From positions 1-64,000 of the forward strand of contig JAJRWT010000064.1 in the NCBI GenBank assembly GCA_024276675.1: 64,000 nucleotides of DNA, in the 5' to 3' direction. Position numbers and translations under genes: made by a program. Below are positions 7,615-16,819 of this stretch, piece after piece (position 1 is the first letter of the stretch; each line of letters starts with the position of its first letter). The notes beneath the pieces were generated by a model. The model was given only the letters and a program-made list of their open reading frames with translations, made no database searches and had not been told where the DNA came from. This stretch comes from Myxococcota bacterium (GTDB lineage Bacteria; Myxococcota_A; UBA796; JAFGLY01).

Positions 7615-9541
7615 AGTCGTCGTCCGGACGCCAGTGGCGGGCCCGTCCCAGCTTCTGGATGTAGGCCACGATGGCCTGGAACTCCTGGGGATCCTGGGTG
7701 AGCCAGGGGAAGGGAGGCATGACGGAGCCGGGGACCTGGTCCCGCGGGTTGTTGAAGTGACTCTTGTGCCAATCGGTGCTGTACTTGCCGCCCACTCTCG
7801 CCAGGTCGGGTCCGGTGCGCCGCGTGCCCAGCAGGTGGGGCGAGTCCTCCGTGTACTCGCCCGGCAGGCTGATGGGAGCGTCCACCCCGCGCCAGCCGTA
7901 GCGTTTCACGTCGGACTCCAGGGTGCGCACCTGCTGGGTATGGCAGTACCAGCAGCCCTCGCGGACGTAGATGTCGCGGCCCTGCTGCTCCAGGTCGGAG
8001 TAGGCCACCTCGTCGTTGATGGGCCTGGCCCAGGAGTCCTCAACCAGGGAGGGGAGCAGCGTGGTGAACAGGCCGCCCACGAAGAACAGCAGCAGCGCGC
8101 CCACGGCCACGCCCACCGAGCTGAAGTCCAGGCGGTGCAGGAAGCCCGCATCGGCATCCGGCACCGGGGTGGTGACCTCGGGATCCCGCTCGTACTCGTG
8201 GACCTCGCCGGTCAAGGTGCGGATCATGTTGAAGAAGAAGAACACCACGCCGATGAAGATGAGCAGGCCGCCAAGGATGCGGACCATCCAGTAGGGACGC
8301 TGGTAGATGACGGTGTCGATGAAGGGTATGCTGGCGTCGTTCCACTGGAGACCCTGGGTGAAGCCGCCGATCCAGAGGCTCACGAAGTAGAGGAGGCCGC
8401 CCACCAGCATGAGCCAGAAGGTGGTGTTGGCCAGGGAGGTGGAGTGGAGCTTCTTGCCCATGATGCGCGGCACCGCGTACAGGCAGCCCGCGATGGCGAA
8501 GAAGGAGAAGGCCCCCAGCACGGCCATGTGGGCGTGGCCGACGATCCAGTCGGTCTTGGAGACGATGGCGTTCACCGTTCGAAGGCTGTGCATGGGGCCC
8601 TGGAAGCAGGTGAGCACGTAGAAGGTGGTGCCAGCCATGAGGAACTTGAGGATGGGCTCCTCTCGCACCCGGTCCCAGAAGCCCGCCACGGTGCCGTAGA
8701 AGTTCCAGACCACGGTCCAGACGGGGATCATGAGCATCACCGAGAAGAGGATTGCAACGGTCTGGAGCCACTGGCTGATGGGGCCGTGGATCATGTGGTG
8801 TGCACCGGTCCACACGTAGATGAAGGAGATGGACCAGAATCCCACCATGGAGAGCTTGTGGCTGTACAGGGGCCTCCTGGCGGCCTTGGGGATGAAGTAG
8901 TAGGCGATGGCCAGCCCCAGGGGGGTGAAGATGAGCCCCACGGCATTGTGGACGTAGAACCAGTTGAGGTTTGCCTGGTCGATGCCCGTGGTGAACAGGA
9001 CCGTGAAGTTTCCGGTGATGTAGACGAAGGCGGTCCAGATTATGGCCCCCATGATGTACCAGAGGCTCACGTAGATCCTGCGGTGCCTTCTCACCGCGAT
9101 GGTGGCGAAGATGTTCAAGCCGAACATCACCCAGGCCACCACCACTCCCACGTCCAGCACGAAGGGCAGCTCCGCGTACTCCAGCCCCTGGTTTGCACCG
9201 GCCAGCAGGGTCACCACCGCCCCCAGCACCACCAGGTCGAAGAGCGCCACCGTGGCCAGGCCCAGCTTCTCGGACCACAGAGGCACCCCGCAGAGGCGGG
9301 GCACAATGTAGAAACAGATGCCCATGTCGGCCGCCAGCAGCCAGCCGAACAGGACCCCGTTGGTGTGCAGGGGCCGCAGGCGCCCGAAGGTGAGCCACTC
9401 CACGTTCCCCATGAGTTCGGGCCAGATGAACTTCAGGGCGACCAGCAGGCCCACCAGGGTGGTGATCACGAAAAAGACGATGGAGCTGATGATGAAGGCT
9501 CGGGCCGAGGGGTAGCCCCTGGCCAGGCTGGTGGTGGTCAT
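7604..9541 (-). CDS. ccoNO: cbb3-type cytochrome oxidase, fused subunits I and II
   Basis: A 645-residue fusion of the catalytic subunit (CcoN) and the monoheme subunit (CcoO). The N-terminal 470 residues form about twelve helices with the heme and CuB histidine segments RPLHTNGVLFGW, WTGAHHMIHG, YVHNAVGLIF and VGHAHMAVLGAF. The tyrosine of helix VII is present in FIYVWTG. An acidic linker leads to a CcoO domain with the single c-heme site GCWYCHTQQVR and the axial Met segment SVMPPFPWL. It reduces oxygen to water with high affinity and pumps protons. The start at 9541 is chosen for the ATGA overlap with the preceding cytochrome gene; upstream in-frame codons shadow that gene. Confidence 0.95.
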   Translation of the reverse strand: MTTTSLARGYPSARAFIISSIVFFVITTLVGLLVALKFIWPELMGNVEWLTFGRLRPLHTNGVLFGWLLAADMGICFYIVPRLCGVPLWSEKLGLATVALFDLVVLGAVVTLLAGANQGLEYAELPFVLDVGVVVAWVMFGLNIFATIAVRRHRRIYVSLWYIMGAIIWTAFVYITGNFTVLFTTGIDQANLNWFYVHNAVGLIFTPLGLAIAYYFIPKAARRPLYSHKLSMVGFWSISFIYVWTGAHHMIHGPISQWLQTVAILFSVMLMIPVWTVVWNFYGTVAGFWDRVREEPILKFLMAGTTFYVLTCFQGPMHSLRTVNAIVSKTDWIVGHAHMAVLGAFSFFAIAGCLYAVPRIMGKKLHSTSLANTTFWLMLVGGLLYFVSLWIGGFTQGLQWNDASIPFIDTVIYQRPYWMVRILGGLLIFIGVVFFFFNMIRTLTGEVHEYERDPEVTTPVPDADAGFLHRLDFSSVGVAVGALLLFFVGGLFTTLLPSLVEDSWARPINDEVAYSDLEQQGRDIYVREGCWYCHTQQVRTLESDVKRYGWRGVDAPISLPGEYTEDSPHLLGTRRTGPDLARVGGKYSTDWHKSHFNNPRDQVPGSVMPPFPWLTQDPQEFQAIVAYIQKLGRARHWRPDDDYEQ

Positions 9542-11361
9542 TGGTACTCTCCTTCGTTGGGGGCGGATTGGTCGGTGCCGGAGGGACCGGTCTCGGACAC
9601 CGCGCGGATGTAGTTCACCAGGTCCCATCGCGTGGATTCGGACAGGTAGTCCCAGGACGGCATCCCGGTGCCGACGATGCCGTAGGTGATGGACTCGAAG
9701 AGCCTGGAGTCCCCGAGGTCCTGCATGAACGGTCCGTTGGTGAGATCCCTGGGTCGTGGAGCCAGGTCGGCGGCGTTGGGGCCCTTTCCATCGGCGGCCA
9801 GGCCGTGGCAGCCGTAGCAGCGGGCGCGGTACTCGGCCTTGCCCCTCTGCACGCTGGCCCGGGTGAAGGCGACGGGGTTGGAGTCGGGGATCGTGCGGGT
9901 GGTGCTGCGCTCCGGCCTGTCGCCCCCGATGAACTCGGCGCGCACGAAGGCGAAGAGATCAACCGCGGCCTGCCTGGCCCCAGCGCTGCGCACGGCAGGG
10001 CCATCCATGTCGCTGGCCCCAGCTTCGTCGCCGCTGTCGCCCTCTTCCGGGCCTTCGCGTGGGGGGGCGCTCACCTGGGCCAGCAGCTCCGCGAATGGCG
10101 GCATGGCCGTGCCGGGCACGCCGTGCAGGATGGCCTCGTGGGCCCGCGATTCGGGCAGCCAGTCGAAGAATCGTGCGTTGGTGAAGTCCCGTGGAAGGGG
10201 AAGCAGGTTCCGGGCGATGGGGCCCTTCCCGTCTCCATGCTGGCCGTGGCAGCGGGCACAGAGTGCGCGGAACTGCTCCGCGGGCCGGGCCATGGGCTCC
10301 ACCTGGTCGAAGGTGGCCAGGTAGAGCGCGATGGCCTGGCGCTCGCTGGCGGACATCCAGAAGGCCGGCATGGAGCTGCCCGGCACCTGGTCTCTGGGCT
10401 CCGCGATGTGTCGGGCCACCCAGTCCGAGTCCCGGAGCAGCCCCTCGTGATCCAGCGAGGGGGCAAAACCGCCGTCGGCATTCCCCAACTCGTGACAGGC
10501 CAGGCAGGCCGAGGCTTCCAACGAGTTCTCTCCCTGGGCCACGCTCGGGGTTACCGTGGGCGGCTCCTCCGCCTTCCACTCCCGGTTCCGCGTGCGCAGG
10601 GTGACCGGGTCCTCGTAGAGGCTCCTTCCCCGCAGGCTGCTGAGATAGACCACCAGGTCCTGGAGATCCCGCTCGTCCAGGTGGAAGTCCGGCATGATGC
10701 TCATGGCCATGTTCGCCCGGGGATCCCGGATGGACTCCTGGATATACTCGGTGTGGAATCTCTCTCCCACGGAGCTGAGATCGGGGCCATCCTTGCCCCT
10801 GGAGACGCCCCGAACCGTGTGGCAGCCGCCGCAGGCCAGGTCGTCGAAGAGCTGCCGTCCGGCGCGCAGGTGAGGCGTCTCGTCCAGGTATGGCTCGGGG
10901 TGGCAGCGGGCGCAGGATGCCTCGATCATGGAGCCAGTGCGCAGGGGATGGAGGCAGTGCTCGTCCTGGCCGTGTGCGTAGAAGGAGTCCAGGGCTCGCC
11001 CCTGGCCCTCGTGACAGATGGTGCAGCCGAACTCGTCGAAGGAATGGTGGGGGATGTCGGGGTGGGTCCGCAGGGGCTCCTGGCCGTCCACGAAGGCGGG
11101 ATCGTCTATGGCCATGTGGCAGGTGCGACAGCGATCCACGCGTTGTTCCTCGCTGAAGCCCGTGAGCATGTCCTGGCGGATCTCCAGGCCGCCGGCCTCC
11201 AGGGCCGCCTTGACGGTGTCGTTGGAGGCCCGGCCCATGGCGATCTCGTAGTAGCGGAGCTGGTAGCCTCGCCACTCCTCGTCGGTGGAGGAGGCGATGA
11301 CCGAACCCACCACGGCCATGAGTAGGAGGCTGCTTGCGAAGAGGAGGATTCGAGTGTCCAT
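9538..11361 (-). CDS. Membrane-anchored seven-heme cytochrome c
   Basis: A 607-residue protein with an N-terminal helix (ILLFASSLLLMAVVGSVIA) and seven CXXCH sites: CRTCH, CTICH, CARCH, CGGCH, CLACH, CARCH and CYGCH. The last three sites lie in cytochrome c class I-like domains with distal Met segments such as GTAMPPFAELL and GTGMPSWDYL. An acidic low-complexity linker separates the last two. Placed between cytochrome b and the oxidase, it most likely passes electrons directly from the bc complex to CcoNO, acting as both cytochrome c1 and CcoP. The start is the ATG directly before the hydrophobic helix. Its stop overlaps the ccoNO start (ATGA). Confidence 0.9.
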   Translation of the reverse strand: MDTRILLFASSLLLMAVVGSVIASSTDEEWRGYQLRYYEIAMGRASNDTVKAALEAGGLEIRQDMLTGFSEEQRVDRCRTCHMAIDDPAFVDGQEPLRTHPDIPHHSFDEFGCTICHEGQGRALDSFYAHGQDEHCLHPLRTGSMIEASCARCHPEPYLDETPHLRAGRQLFDDLACGGCHTVRGVSRGKDGPDLSSVGERFHTEYIQESIRDPRANMAMSIMPDFHLDERDLQDLVVYLSSLRGRSLYEDPVTLRTRNREWKAEEPPTVTPSVAQGENSLEASACLACHELGNADGGFAPSLDHEGLLRDSDWVARHIAEPRDQVPGSSMPAFWMSASERQAIALYLATFDQVEPMARPAEQFRALCARCHGQHGDGKGPIARNLLPLPRDFTNARFFDWLPESRAHEAILHGVPGTAMPPFAELLAQVSAPPREGPEEGDSGDEAGASDMDGPAVRSAGARQAAVDLFAFVRAEFIGGDRPERSTTRTIPDSNPVAFTRASVQRGKAEYRARCYGCHGLAADGKGPNAADLAPRPRDLTNGPFMQDLGDSRLFESITYGIVGTGMPSWDYLSESTRWDLVNYIRAVSETGPSGTDQSAPNEGEYQ

Positions 11362-11368
11362 GCTGTGC

Positions 11369-11896
11369 CTACCAGGGCATGACCAGGGCCCAGTTCTCGC
11401 CCCGGAAGAAGGTGCCGACAACGGTGAGGAAGCCCAGGCAACCCACCACGGTCAGGAAGATCCAGTTGGCGGCCGAGCGGGACTTGTGGAACCAGACTCC
11501 CTCGCCGCCGGGCCTCCACTCCATGTAGGGCGCCGCCGCCGCAACCAGGAGCATGATGGCCGGTATTCCAACGCCGCCCCAGAAGGCCGAGTAGCTCACC
11601 AGCTCCTGGAGCCCGAGGAAGTACCAGGGCGCCTTGGCGGGGTTTGGAGGGTGCAGGGGGTTGGCCAGCCCTTCCAGGGGGGCGTCGAAGAGCAGGGCCG
11701 CCAGGCTCAGGACCAAAATGGTCACGACGAAGAGCAGGAGTTCCCGCACCAGTGCTGCCGGCCAGGCCTGGACCTGCTCCTCGGTCCTGGTTTCGCAGGC
11801 GGGAGTCCGGGCGGGCACCACAGCCATGAGCCCGTAGGTCTTGCCGGGCTCCAGGGGGAAGGGCTCGAAGGAGGGGCGTTCGTCCGGTCTTGGCAT
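11369..11896 (-). CDS. Cytochrome b C-terminal subunit (PetD-like)
   Basis: A 175-residue protein with three helices and the segment NPAKAPWYFLGLQELVSYSA, the quinol-site PEWY region of cytochrome b with Ala-Pro in place of Pro-Glu. It corresponds to the C-terminal third of mitochondrial-type cytochrome b, or subunit IV of b6f complexes, encoded separately. The polar N-terminal 45 residues precede the first helix. It pairs with the b6-like gene upstream (9-base gap) and is followed after 7 bases by the multiheme cytochrome gene. The loss of the Glu of PEWY is worth noting for quinol-oxidation chemistry. Confidence 0.9.
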   Translation of the reverse strand: MPRPDERPSFEPFPLEPGKTYGLMAVVPARTPACETRTEEQVQAWPAALVRELLLFVVTILVLSLAALLFDAPLEGLANPLHPPNPAKAPWYFLGLQELVSYSAFWGGVGIPAIMLLVAAAAPYMEWRPGGEGVWFHKSRSAANWIFLTVVGCLGFLTVVGTFFRGENWALVMPW

Positions 11897-11905
11897 GATC
11901 TCTCC

Positions 11906-12685
11906 TCAGTCCCGGCCAGGGCGGGCCAGGCCGCCATCCTTGCGGATACGCCAGAAGTGCAGGCCCACCAGGGCGCTGATGAACAGCGGCAGGACCACGC
12001 AGTGGAGCACGTAGAAGCGCAGCAGGGCCTCGCGCCCCACCACGTCGTCGCCCAGCAGGAAGAAGCGGATTTCGTCCCCCACCAAGGGGGCGTAGCCGGC
12101 GATGGATGTGCCCACCACGATGGCCCAGTAGGCCAACTGGTCCCAGGGCAGCAGGTAGCCGGTGAAGGATGCGGCCAGGGTGAGCACCAGCAGGCCCAGC
12201 CCCACCAGCCAGTTGAACTCCCTGGGAGGCTTGTGGGCGCCGGTGAGGAACACGCGCATCATGTGGAGGAACACCACGGCCACCATGGCGTGGGCTGCCC
12301 AGCGGTGCAGGTTGCGCAGGAAGGTTCCGAAGAACACCGCTCCCCGCAGGTCCAGCATCCGGTCGTAGGCCTGCTCGGGCGTGGGGACGTAGTAGAACAT
12401 CAGCAGGACGCCGGACACGCAGAGGATGATGAAGGTATAGAGGCTTATGAGTCCCAGCCCGAAGGTGGTGGCGGGCCGCAGCGTATGTTCGTGGACCTTG
12501 GCCGAGGGGATGTGGAAGAAGAAGTTGTTGGCCACGGCCTGTGAACGTTCCAGCTCGTTGCGGGGCAGGGGGTTGCTGCGAAAGATGGAGCGCCAGAGCC
12601 GGCGCGGCAGGGTGCGCATCGTTGGACCGAGCCCGGCTCTAGTGCTGTCCGTGCCGGAGGGAGTTGGGACTTTTCGTACGCTCAC
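11906..12685 (-). CDS. Cytochrome b N-terminal subunit (b6-like)
   Basis: A protein of about 259 residues with four helices carrying the heme b ligands: [20 protein letters not shown] in the second helix and [20 protein letters not shown] in the fourth. [13 protein letters not shown] is the conserved Qo-side segment. It is the core of the quinol:cytochrome c oxidoreductase together with the PetD-like and Rieske proteins. The start is taken as GTG 12685 because it forms a GTGA overlap with the Rieske stop and has GGAG 8 bases upstream. ATG 12619 is the alternative and would remove 22 polar residues. Confidence 0.92.
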   Translation of the reverse strand: MSVRKVPTPSGTDSTRAGLGPTMRTLPRRLWRSIFRSNPLPRNELERSQAVANNFFFHIPSAKVHEHTLRPATTFGLGLISLYTFIILCVSGVLLMFYYVPTPEQAYDRMLDLRGAVFFGTFLRNLHRWAAHAMVAVVFLHMMRVFLTGAHKPPREFNWLVGLGLLVLTLAASFTGYLLPWDQLAYWAIVVGTSIAGYAPLVGDEIRFFLLGDDVVGREALLRFYVLHCVVLPLFISALVGLHFWRIRKDGGLARPGRD

Positions 12686-13173
12686 GTGTCCATCTCCAGG
12701 AAGGTGCCGGCCGGGACGACCTGGCGCTTGTCTACTTCCAGCTCGCCGTTGGGGGCCATGTTGACGCGATACCAGGCCAGGGGCGATGGCGCGGGGCCCG
12801 CCATGACGGTCCCGTCGGCGTCGAAGCGGCTGCCGTGGCAGGGGCAGTCGAAGCCCGTGTCCGTGGCGTTGACGGTGCAACCGAGATGGGTGCAGACCGT
12901 GCTGATGGCGGCGAAGCGCGGCCCCTCCCGGCGCACCACCAGCCGTGCGTCGGGGAAGGAGACCGTCGCCCTGATGCCGTAGCTGTCCGGTCGTCCCACC
13001 CGCAGCCTGGAGGGCGGGCCGTAGGTGACCCGGGGGCGCAGGAAGATCACGTTGAACAGGGCCATCACGCCGGCCGTACCCGCCAGGGCCAGGGCGGTGA
13101 TGCCCCCCAGGAAGCCGCGCCGGTCCATGCGAGCCTCGTTGGCGTGTTGGGGATGGAGCCTGCCAGTGCTCAT
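12682..13173 (-). CDS. Rieske 2Fe-2S protein of the bc complex
   Basis: A 163-residue Rieske protein. The N-terminus has a twin-arginine-like MDRRGFLGG followed by a hydrophobic anchor ([20 protein letters not shown]). The cluster is bound by CTHLGC and CPCHGSRF, the canonical pair of Cys-His boxes. The protein takes one electron from quinol at cytochrome b and hands it to the c-type cytochrome. The start at 13173 overlaps the end of the CcoS-like gene, and its stop overlaps the cytochrome b start. Confidence 0.95.
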   Translation of the reverse strand: MSTGRLHPQHANEARMDRRGFLGGITALALAGTAGVMALFNVIFLRPRVTYGPPSRLRVGRPDSYGIRATVSFPDARLVVRREGPRFAAISTVCTHLGCTVNATDTGFDCPCHGSRFDADGTVMAGPAPSPLAWYRVNMAPNGELEVDKRQVVPAGTFLEMDT

Positions 13174-13319
13174 TCGCCGTCCTCCTCTCTCATCATCTGG
13201 AACTTGGCGTCCTCGATCTCGTCGAAGTGCCCAGCACGCACGGCCCAGGTGAAGGCCAGGGCCGCGCCGCCCCCCATGAACAGGCCCCCCACCAGCAGGA
13301 ACAGGGTCATGGCGCTCAT
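13170..13319 (-). CDS. ccoS: CcoS-like cbb3 oxidase assembly protein
   Basis: A 49-residue protein, ATG 13319 to the stop at 13170, with one helix and then [20 protein letters not shown] and an acidic end. The WAVR.G.FD..E segment is the CcoS (FixS) signature; CcoS is needed for cofactor insertion into cbb3 oxidases. The ATG overlaps the stop of the FAD oxidoreductase (ATGA) and the stop overlaps the Rieske start, so coupling is tight. It is unusual that ccoS lies among bc-complex genes, far from ccoI. Confidence 0.85.
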   Translation of the reverse strand: MSAMTLFLLVGGLFMGGGAALAFTWAVRAGHFDEIEDAKFQMMREEDGE

Positions 13320-15145
13320 GGTGCCTCCCCCGCCGTGCCGGCCGTGGCGGCGTCCAGCACGGTGTCCGCCTGGCTCATGGAATCCCAGGGCGCATGGCCG
13401 CAGAGGCGCTCCATGGTGATGGCATCCACCGGGCACCGCTCCACGCACATTCCGCAGCGGATGCAGCGGTCCTCGTCCTTGATGATGCCCGAGGCGCCGG
13501 AGGGGAGGCCCCACTGCGACCCGATTTCGTCCATGGCGACCAGGCGAAGGCAGTACATGGGGCAGACATCGGCGCAGCCTCCGCAGAGGATGCAGACGGT
13601 ACCGTCGAAGATGGTCTCCACCTCGCAGCGCAGGCAGCGGGCGCCCTGGAGCCGGGCCTCCGTGTCGTCCAGCGGCAGCTCCACGGGTGCGTCCTTGCTC
13701 CTGCTGCGCTGGCGGGGTGCCGCCGAGGGCGGGCGTCGCCGGGGGATGTGGAGCCAGTCGGATCTCATGCCCTGGCGCGGCTGCTCCAGGGCGAAGCCAA
13801 GCGTCGAGGAGCGCTCCGGGGGGTGGCTGGCCTGCTCCCTGCCGGCCAACATCCGGTGTATGCTCCCGGCAGCCCGTTGCGCCTGGGAGATTGCATCTAT
13901 GAACAGGCCCGGGCCACGGGCGATATCGCCGCCGGCGAAGAGCCAGGGGATGGACGTGGCGCCGGTCTCCGGGTCGATCACCACGGTGCCTCCGCGGCCC
14001 AGCTCCAGTCCGGGCGTCGCCGCTGCGAAGCCCGTCTCGGACTGCTGCCCGATGGCGAGGATGACCGTATCGGCGGCCAGTACCCGCTCGGTACCGGGTT
14101 CCATCAAGGGGGCGAAGCGCCCCTGTTCGTCGAAGACCCGGCTCACCCGTCGCAGTTCCACCCCCTGGAGCCTGCCCTCCTTGCCCACGAAGCCCACGGG
14201 GCCAAGCCGGTTGTGCCGCTGGATGCCCTCTTCCTCGCCCTCCACGATCTCGATCTGGGAGGCGGGCATCTCTTCCAGCGACTCCAGGCAGGCCAGCGCC
14301 ACCTGGCGGGTGCCGGGAAGGCGCAGGGCGCACCGTGCGCAGTCGTAGGCCACGTCGCCGCCGCCGATGACCAGCACACGGCCCAGTGGGGGGATGTCCC
14401 GGCCCGTGTTGAAGTCGCGCAGGAAGTCCAGCCCCGCCAGGATGCCGGGGAGATCCGCCCCGGGCAGCTCCAGCCTGCGGGCCTCCTGGAGGCCCACGCC
14501 AAGGAAGATGGCGGAGTATCCGCGCTGGCGGAGGTCCAGCAGGGTCAGGTCTCTCCCCACCGACACGCCGCAGCGAAGCTCCACGCCCAGCTTCAGTATG
14601 GCCTCCACCTCGCGCTGCACCAGTTGCTTGGGGAGACGGAAGGCGGGCACGCCCACCCGGAGCATGCCACCCGCTGCCCGGGAGGCTTCGAAGACCGTGA
14701 CCAGGTAGCCAAGGCGGGCCAGGTCATGGGCGCAGGTCATGCCGGCCACGCCCGCCCCAACGACGGCCACCCGTTCCCGCCGGCGTTCCGGGGAGACGGA
14801 GCCTGGCGCGGTGGACATGGACAGTGTGGACTCCAGGTCAGCGCCGCTCTCCACGCCGTGGCGCTCCGTGGCCGTGCGCTTGATGACCCGGATGGACACG
14901 GGCTGGTCCAGCATCCCGCGGCGACAGGCCGACTCGCAGGGCGCGCCGCAGACGCGACCGCAGATGCTGGCGAAGGGGTTGGGGCCCCTGGCGATGCGGA
15001 AGGCCAGGGCGTAGTCGCCCCTGGCCACCGCCTGGACATAGGCCCGGGCGTCCGTGCCCACGGGGCAGGCCTCGCGGCAGGCGACGAGGCGCTGGAAGTA
15101 GCGCGCGTCGGGGATCTGGACGGACTGTGGCGCAAAACGGTACAC
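13316..15145 (-). CDS. FAD- and Fe-S-dependent NAD(P)H oxidoreductase (GltD-like)
   Basis: About 609 residues. The N-terminus is the Fe-S domain of glutamate synthase small subunit and dihydropyrimidine dehydrogenase ([25 protein letters not shown]). Next are an FAD-binding Rossmann fold ([17 protein letters not shown]), a nucleotide-binding fold ([15 protein letters not shown]) and FAGGD near the flavin. The C-terminus has a Cys-rich segment and two ferredoxin motifs ([24 protein letters not shown]). As first gene of the bc/cbb3 operon it may feed NAD(P)H electrons into the chain; substrate unknown. Start GTG 15145 is preferred: AGAGGA lies 8 bases upstream and the sigma-54 promoter lies just before it. 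The upstream in-frame GTG 15193 would overlap that promoter. Confidence 0.88.
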   Translation of the reverse strand: MYRFAPQSVQIPDARYFQRLVACREACPVGTDARAYVQAVARGDYALAFRIARGPNPFASICGRVCGAPCESACRRGMLDQPVSIRVIKRTATERHGVESGADLESTLSMSTAPGSVSPERRRERVAVVGAGVAGMTCAHDLARLGYLVTVFEASRAAGGMLRVGVPAFRLPKQLVQREVEAILKLGVELRCGVSVGRDLTLLDLRQRGYSAIFLGVGLQEARRLELPGADLPGILAGLDFLRDFNTGRDIPPLGRVLVIGGGDVAYDCARCALRLPGTRQVALACLESLEEMPASQIEIVEGEEEGIQRHNRLGPVGFVGKEGRLQGVELRRVSRVFDEQGRFAPLMEPGTERVLAADTVILAIGQQSETGFAAATPGLELGRGGTVVIDPETGATSIPWLFAGGDIARGPGLFIDAISQAQRAAGSIHRMLAGREQASHPPERSSTLGFALEQPRQGMRSDWLHIPRRRPPSAAPRQRSRSKDAPVELPLDDTEARLQGARCLRCEVETIFDGTVCILCGGCADVCPMYCLRLVAMDEIGSQWGLPSGASGIIKDEDRCIRCGMCVERCPVDAITMERLCGHAPWDSMSQADTVLDAATAGTAGEAP

Positions 15146-15176
15146 GGGCGATTCCTCTGGGAACGCCCCCAGGCCG

Positions 15177-15192
15177 AGCAAGCCCCGTGCCA
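15177..15192 (-). promoter_or_regulatory. Sigma-54 (-24/-12) promoter of the respiratory operon
   Basis: On the minus strand the sequence reads TGGCACGGGGCTTGCT, matching the sigma-54 consensus TGGCACG-N4-TTGCW at every fixed position, with exactly ten bases between GG (15191-15190) and GC (15179-15178). The expected transcription start is near 15166, about 20 bases before the GTG start at 15145. A sigma-54-dependent activator with GAFTGA is encoded immediately upstream. The promoter is read directly from sequence; use by this activator is inferred. Confidence 0.85.
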
Positions 15193-15340
15193 CCGGGCAC
15201 GCCAGCGCATAACGTAGCTTCGAAGGGCTTATGATTCCCAGCCGCCTGCCTGTTGGGGCGATCTTGCTCAGGGGCGACTGGGATCGTTTTGTATGTTTGA
15301 CCAGCCGGGACCTGGGCTCCCGGGGTGGAGACCACGCTGC

Positions 15341-15393
15341 AGCGCCTGGCGCTCCGCAGCGGGCCCGAGCTTTCCCGACGGCTCCTGGGCGCC
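15341..15393. repeat. Dispersed palindromic repeat, copy A
   Basis: Contains GGCGCTCCGCAGCGGGCCC followed by GAGCTTTCCCGACGGCTCCTGG, the half-element shared with 45591-45635 and, in reverse complement, with 41797-41839. It lies 20 bases beyond the 3' end of the NtrC-type regulator gene, in the 268-base spacer between that gene and the respiratory operon. The rest of the spacer holds the sigma-54 promoter and no gene that I can see; activator-binding sites may lie between 15200 and 15340. Confidence 0.85.
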
Positions 15394-15413
15394 GCCGGGG
15401 GATCCGCTGGGCG

Positions 15414-16817
15414 TCAGGGCTTGGCGGGGCCCCTGCGCATGGGCCCCACCAGGCCGTGGCGCCGGATCTTGCTGAACAGGGTGCGGCGGTCGATGCCCAG
15501 CACCCGCGCTGCCTCGGAGCGGTTCCATCCGCAGGCCTTCAGCACCATGGCGATGTGGTCCTTTTCCACCTGGGCCAGGGAGCGAAGCGCTTCGGCATCG
15601 GGGGGAGCCGCGGGGGAACCGAGCATGGGTCGCCCCCCGGGTTCCAGGTCGGCCAGGTGTATTCGGTGCCCTCGGCAGCGGATGAGAGCACGTTCCAGCA
15701 CGTTGCGCAGCTCCCGCACGTTGCCTGCCCAGGGGCGGCGCGTCAGGTAATCCAGCGCCTCGGTCGTGAAGCCCCTGGCAGGGAGTCGGTTGTCCCTGGC
15801 CAACTCCACCAGCAGGTGCTCGGCCAGGGATGGGACGTCTTCGGGATGCTCGGCCAGCTCCGGGATGTGTATCTGGAATACTGCCAGCCTGAAGTACAGG
15901 TCCTCTCTGAACTCTCCCTGCTTGACCATGGCCTCCAGGCTGCGGTTGGTGGCTGCCACGACCCGCAGGTCCACCTGGCGGCTGCTCCGCCGGCCCAGGG
16001 GGCGGACCACGCCATCGTCCAGTACTCGCAGGAACTTGGCCTGCTGCGGCAGCGGCATCTCCCCGACCTCGTCCAGGAAGAGCGTACCGCCGTCGCTTTG
16101 CTCGATGAGACCTACATGCGCCCGCTGGGCTCCCGTGAACGCTCCGCGCCCGTGCCCGAACATCTCGCTCTCGAAGAGGGTCTCGGGAATTGCGGCGCAG
16201 TTCACGGGTACAAAGGCCCTGGCCTTGCGCGGTCCGTCGAAGTGGATGGCGCGAGCCGCCATCTCCTTGCCCGTGCCGGATCGCCCCGTGATGAGCACCG
16301 GAGCCGTCAGGGTGGCGGCCTCACGGAGCAGGCGCCGCAGCTCGCGCATGGCCGCGGATGGCCCGATGATGGCGCGCACCCCGTGGCGCCCGCGCACGAC
16401 GCGCTCCAGGGCGCTCAACTCGCGGACCAGGTCCAGTTCGCGGGCGGCGTTGCGAAGCACAGCGGCGATTTCGTCCACCTTGAAGGGCTTGCACACGTAG
16501 GAGTAGGCACCGGCCGACATGGCGTTCACGGCATCGTCCACGCTGCCGAAGGCGGTCATCAGGACTACCTTGGTGGCCGGCCATCGTTCTTGCAGCTCCT
16601 GGAGCAGGGTGTGGCCGTCCATGCCCGGCATGCGCACGTCCGTGAGCACGATATCGGCGGGGCTCTGCTCCATGACCGACAGTGCTCCCCCGCCGCTGGA
16701 CGCGGTCGGTACTTCGTAGCCCATGCGCTCCAGGTGGCGGGTGAGGATGTCCAGCAGACGGGCGTCGTCCTCGACCACCAGGACTCTCGTAGCACGGTGT
16801 CCGCTTGGTTCCGACAT
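15414..16817 (-). CDS. NtrC-family sigma-54-dependent response regulator
   Basis: A 467-residue protein with an N-terminal receiver (VLVVEDDARLL, phosphoacceptor Asp in IVLTDVRMPGMDG, Lys in CKPFKV). A AAA+ domain follows with Walker A GRSGTGKE, the sigma-54 contact loop GAFTGAQ and Walker B GGTLFLDEVGEMP. The Fis-type C-terminal helix-turn-helix is NRSEAARVLGIDRRTLFSKI. It remodels sigma-54 holoenzyme after phosphorylation. ATG 16817 lies two bases after the kinase stop and is preferred over an upstream TTG. The operon directly downstream has a sigma-54 promoter, so control of bc/cbb3 respiration is the likely job. Confidence 0.94.
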   Translation of the reverse strand: MSEPSGHRATRVLVVEDDARLLDILTRHLERMGYEVPTASSGGGALSVMEQSPADIVLTDVRMPGMDGHTLLQELQERWPATKVVLMTAFGSVDDAVNAMSAGAYSYVCKPFKVDEIAAVLRNAARELDLVRELSALERVVRGRHGVRAIIGPSAAMRELRRLLREAATLTAPVLITGRSGTGKEMAARAIHFDGPRKARAFVPVNCAAIPETLFESEMFGHGRGAFTGAQRAHVGLIEQSDGGTLFLDEVGEMPLPQQAKFLRVLDDGVVRPLGRRSSRQVDLRVVAATNRSLEAMVKQGEFREDLYFRLAVFQIHIPELAEHPEDVPSLAEHLLVELARDNRLPARGFTTEALDYLTRRPWAGNVRELRNVLERALIRCRGHRIHLADLEPGGRPMLGSPAAPPDAEALRSLAQVEKDHIAMVLKACGWNRSEAARVLGIDRRTLFSKIRRHGLVGPMRRGPAKP

Positions 16818-16819
16818 GA

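Noticed and set aside
7634..9613. Long open frame on the plus strand opposite the cbb3 oxidase gene
   Set aside because: Its codons mirror the high-GC third positions of ccoNO; the product is Gly/His/Gln/Pro-rich without motifs, while the minus strand has a full oxidase.
13394..15217. Long plus-strand frame of about 600 codons opposite the FAD/Fe-S gene
   Set aside because: Low-complexity product and no ribosome site; it covers the sigma-54 promoter. It is a GC-driven shadow.
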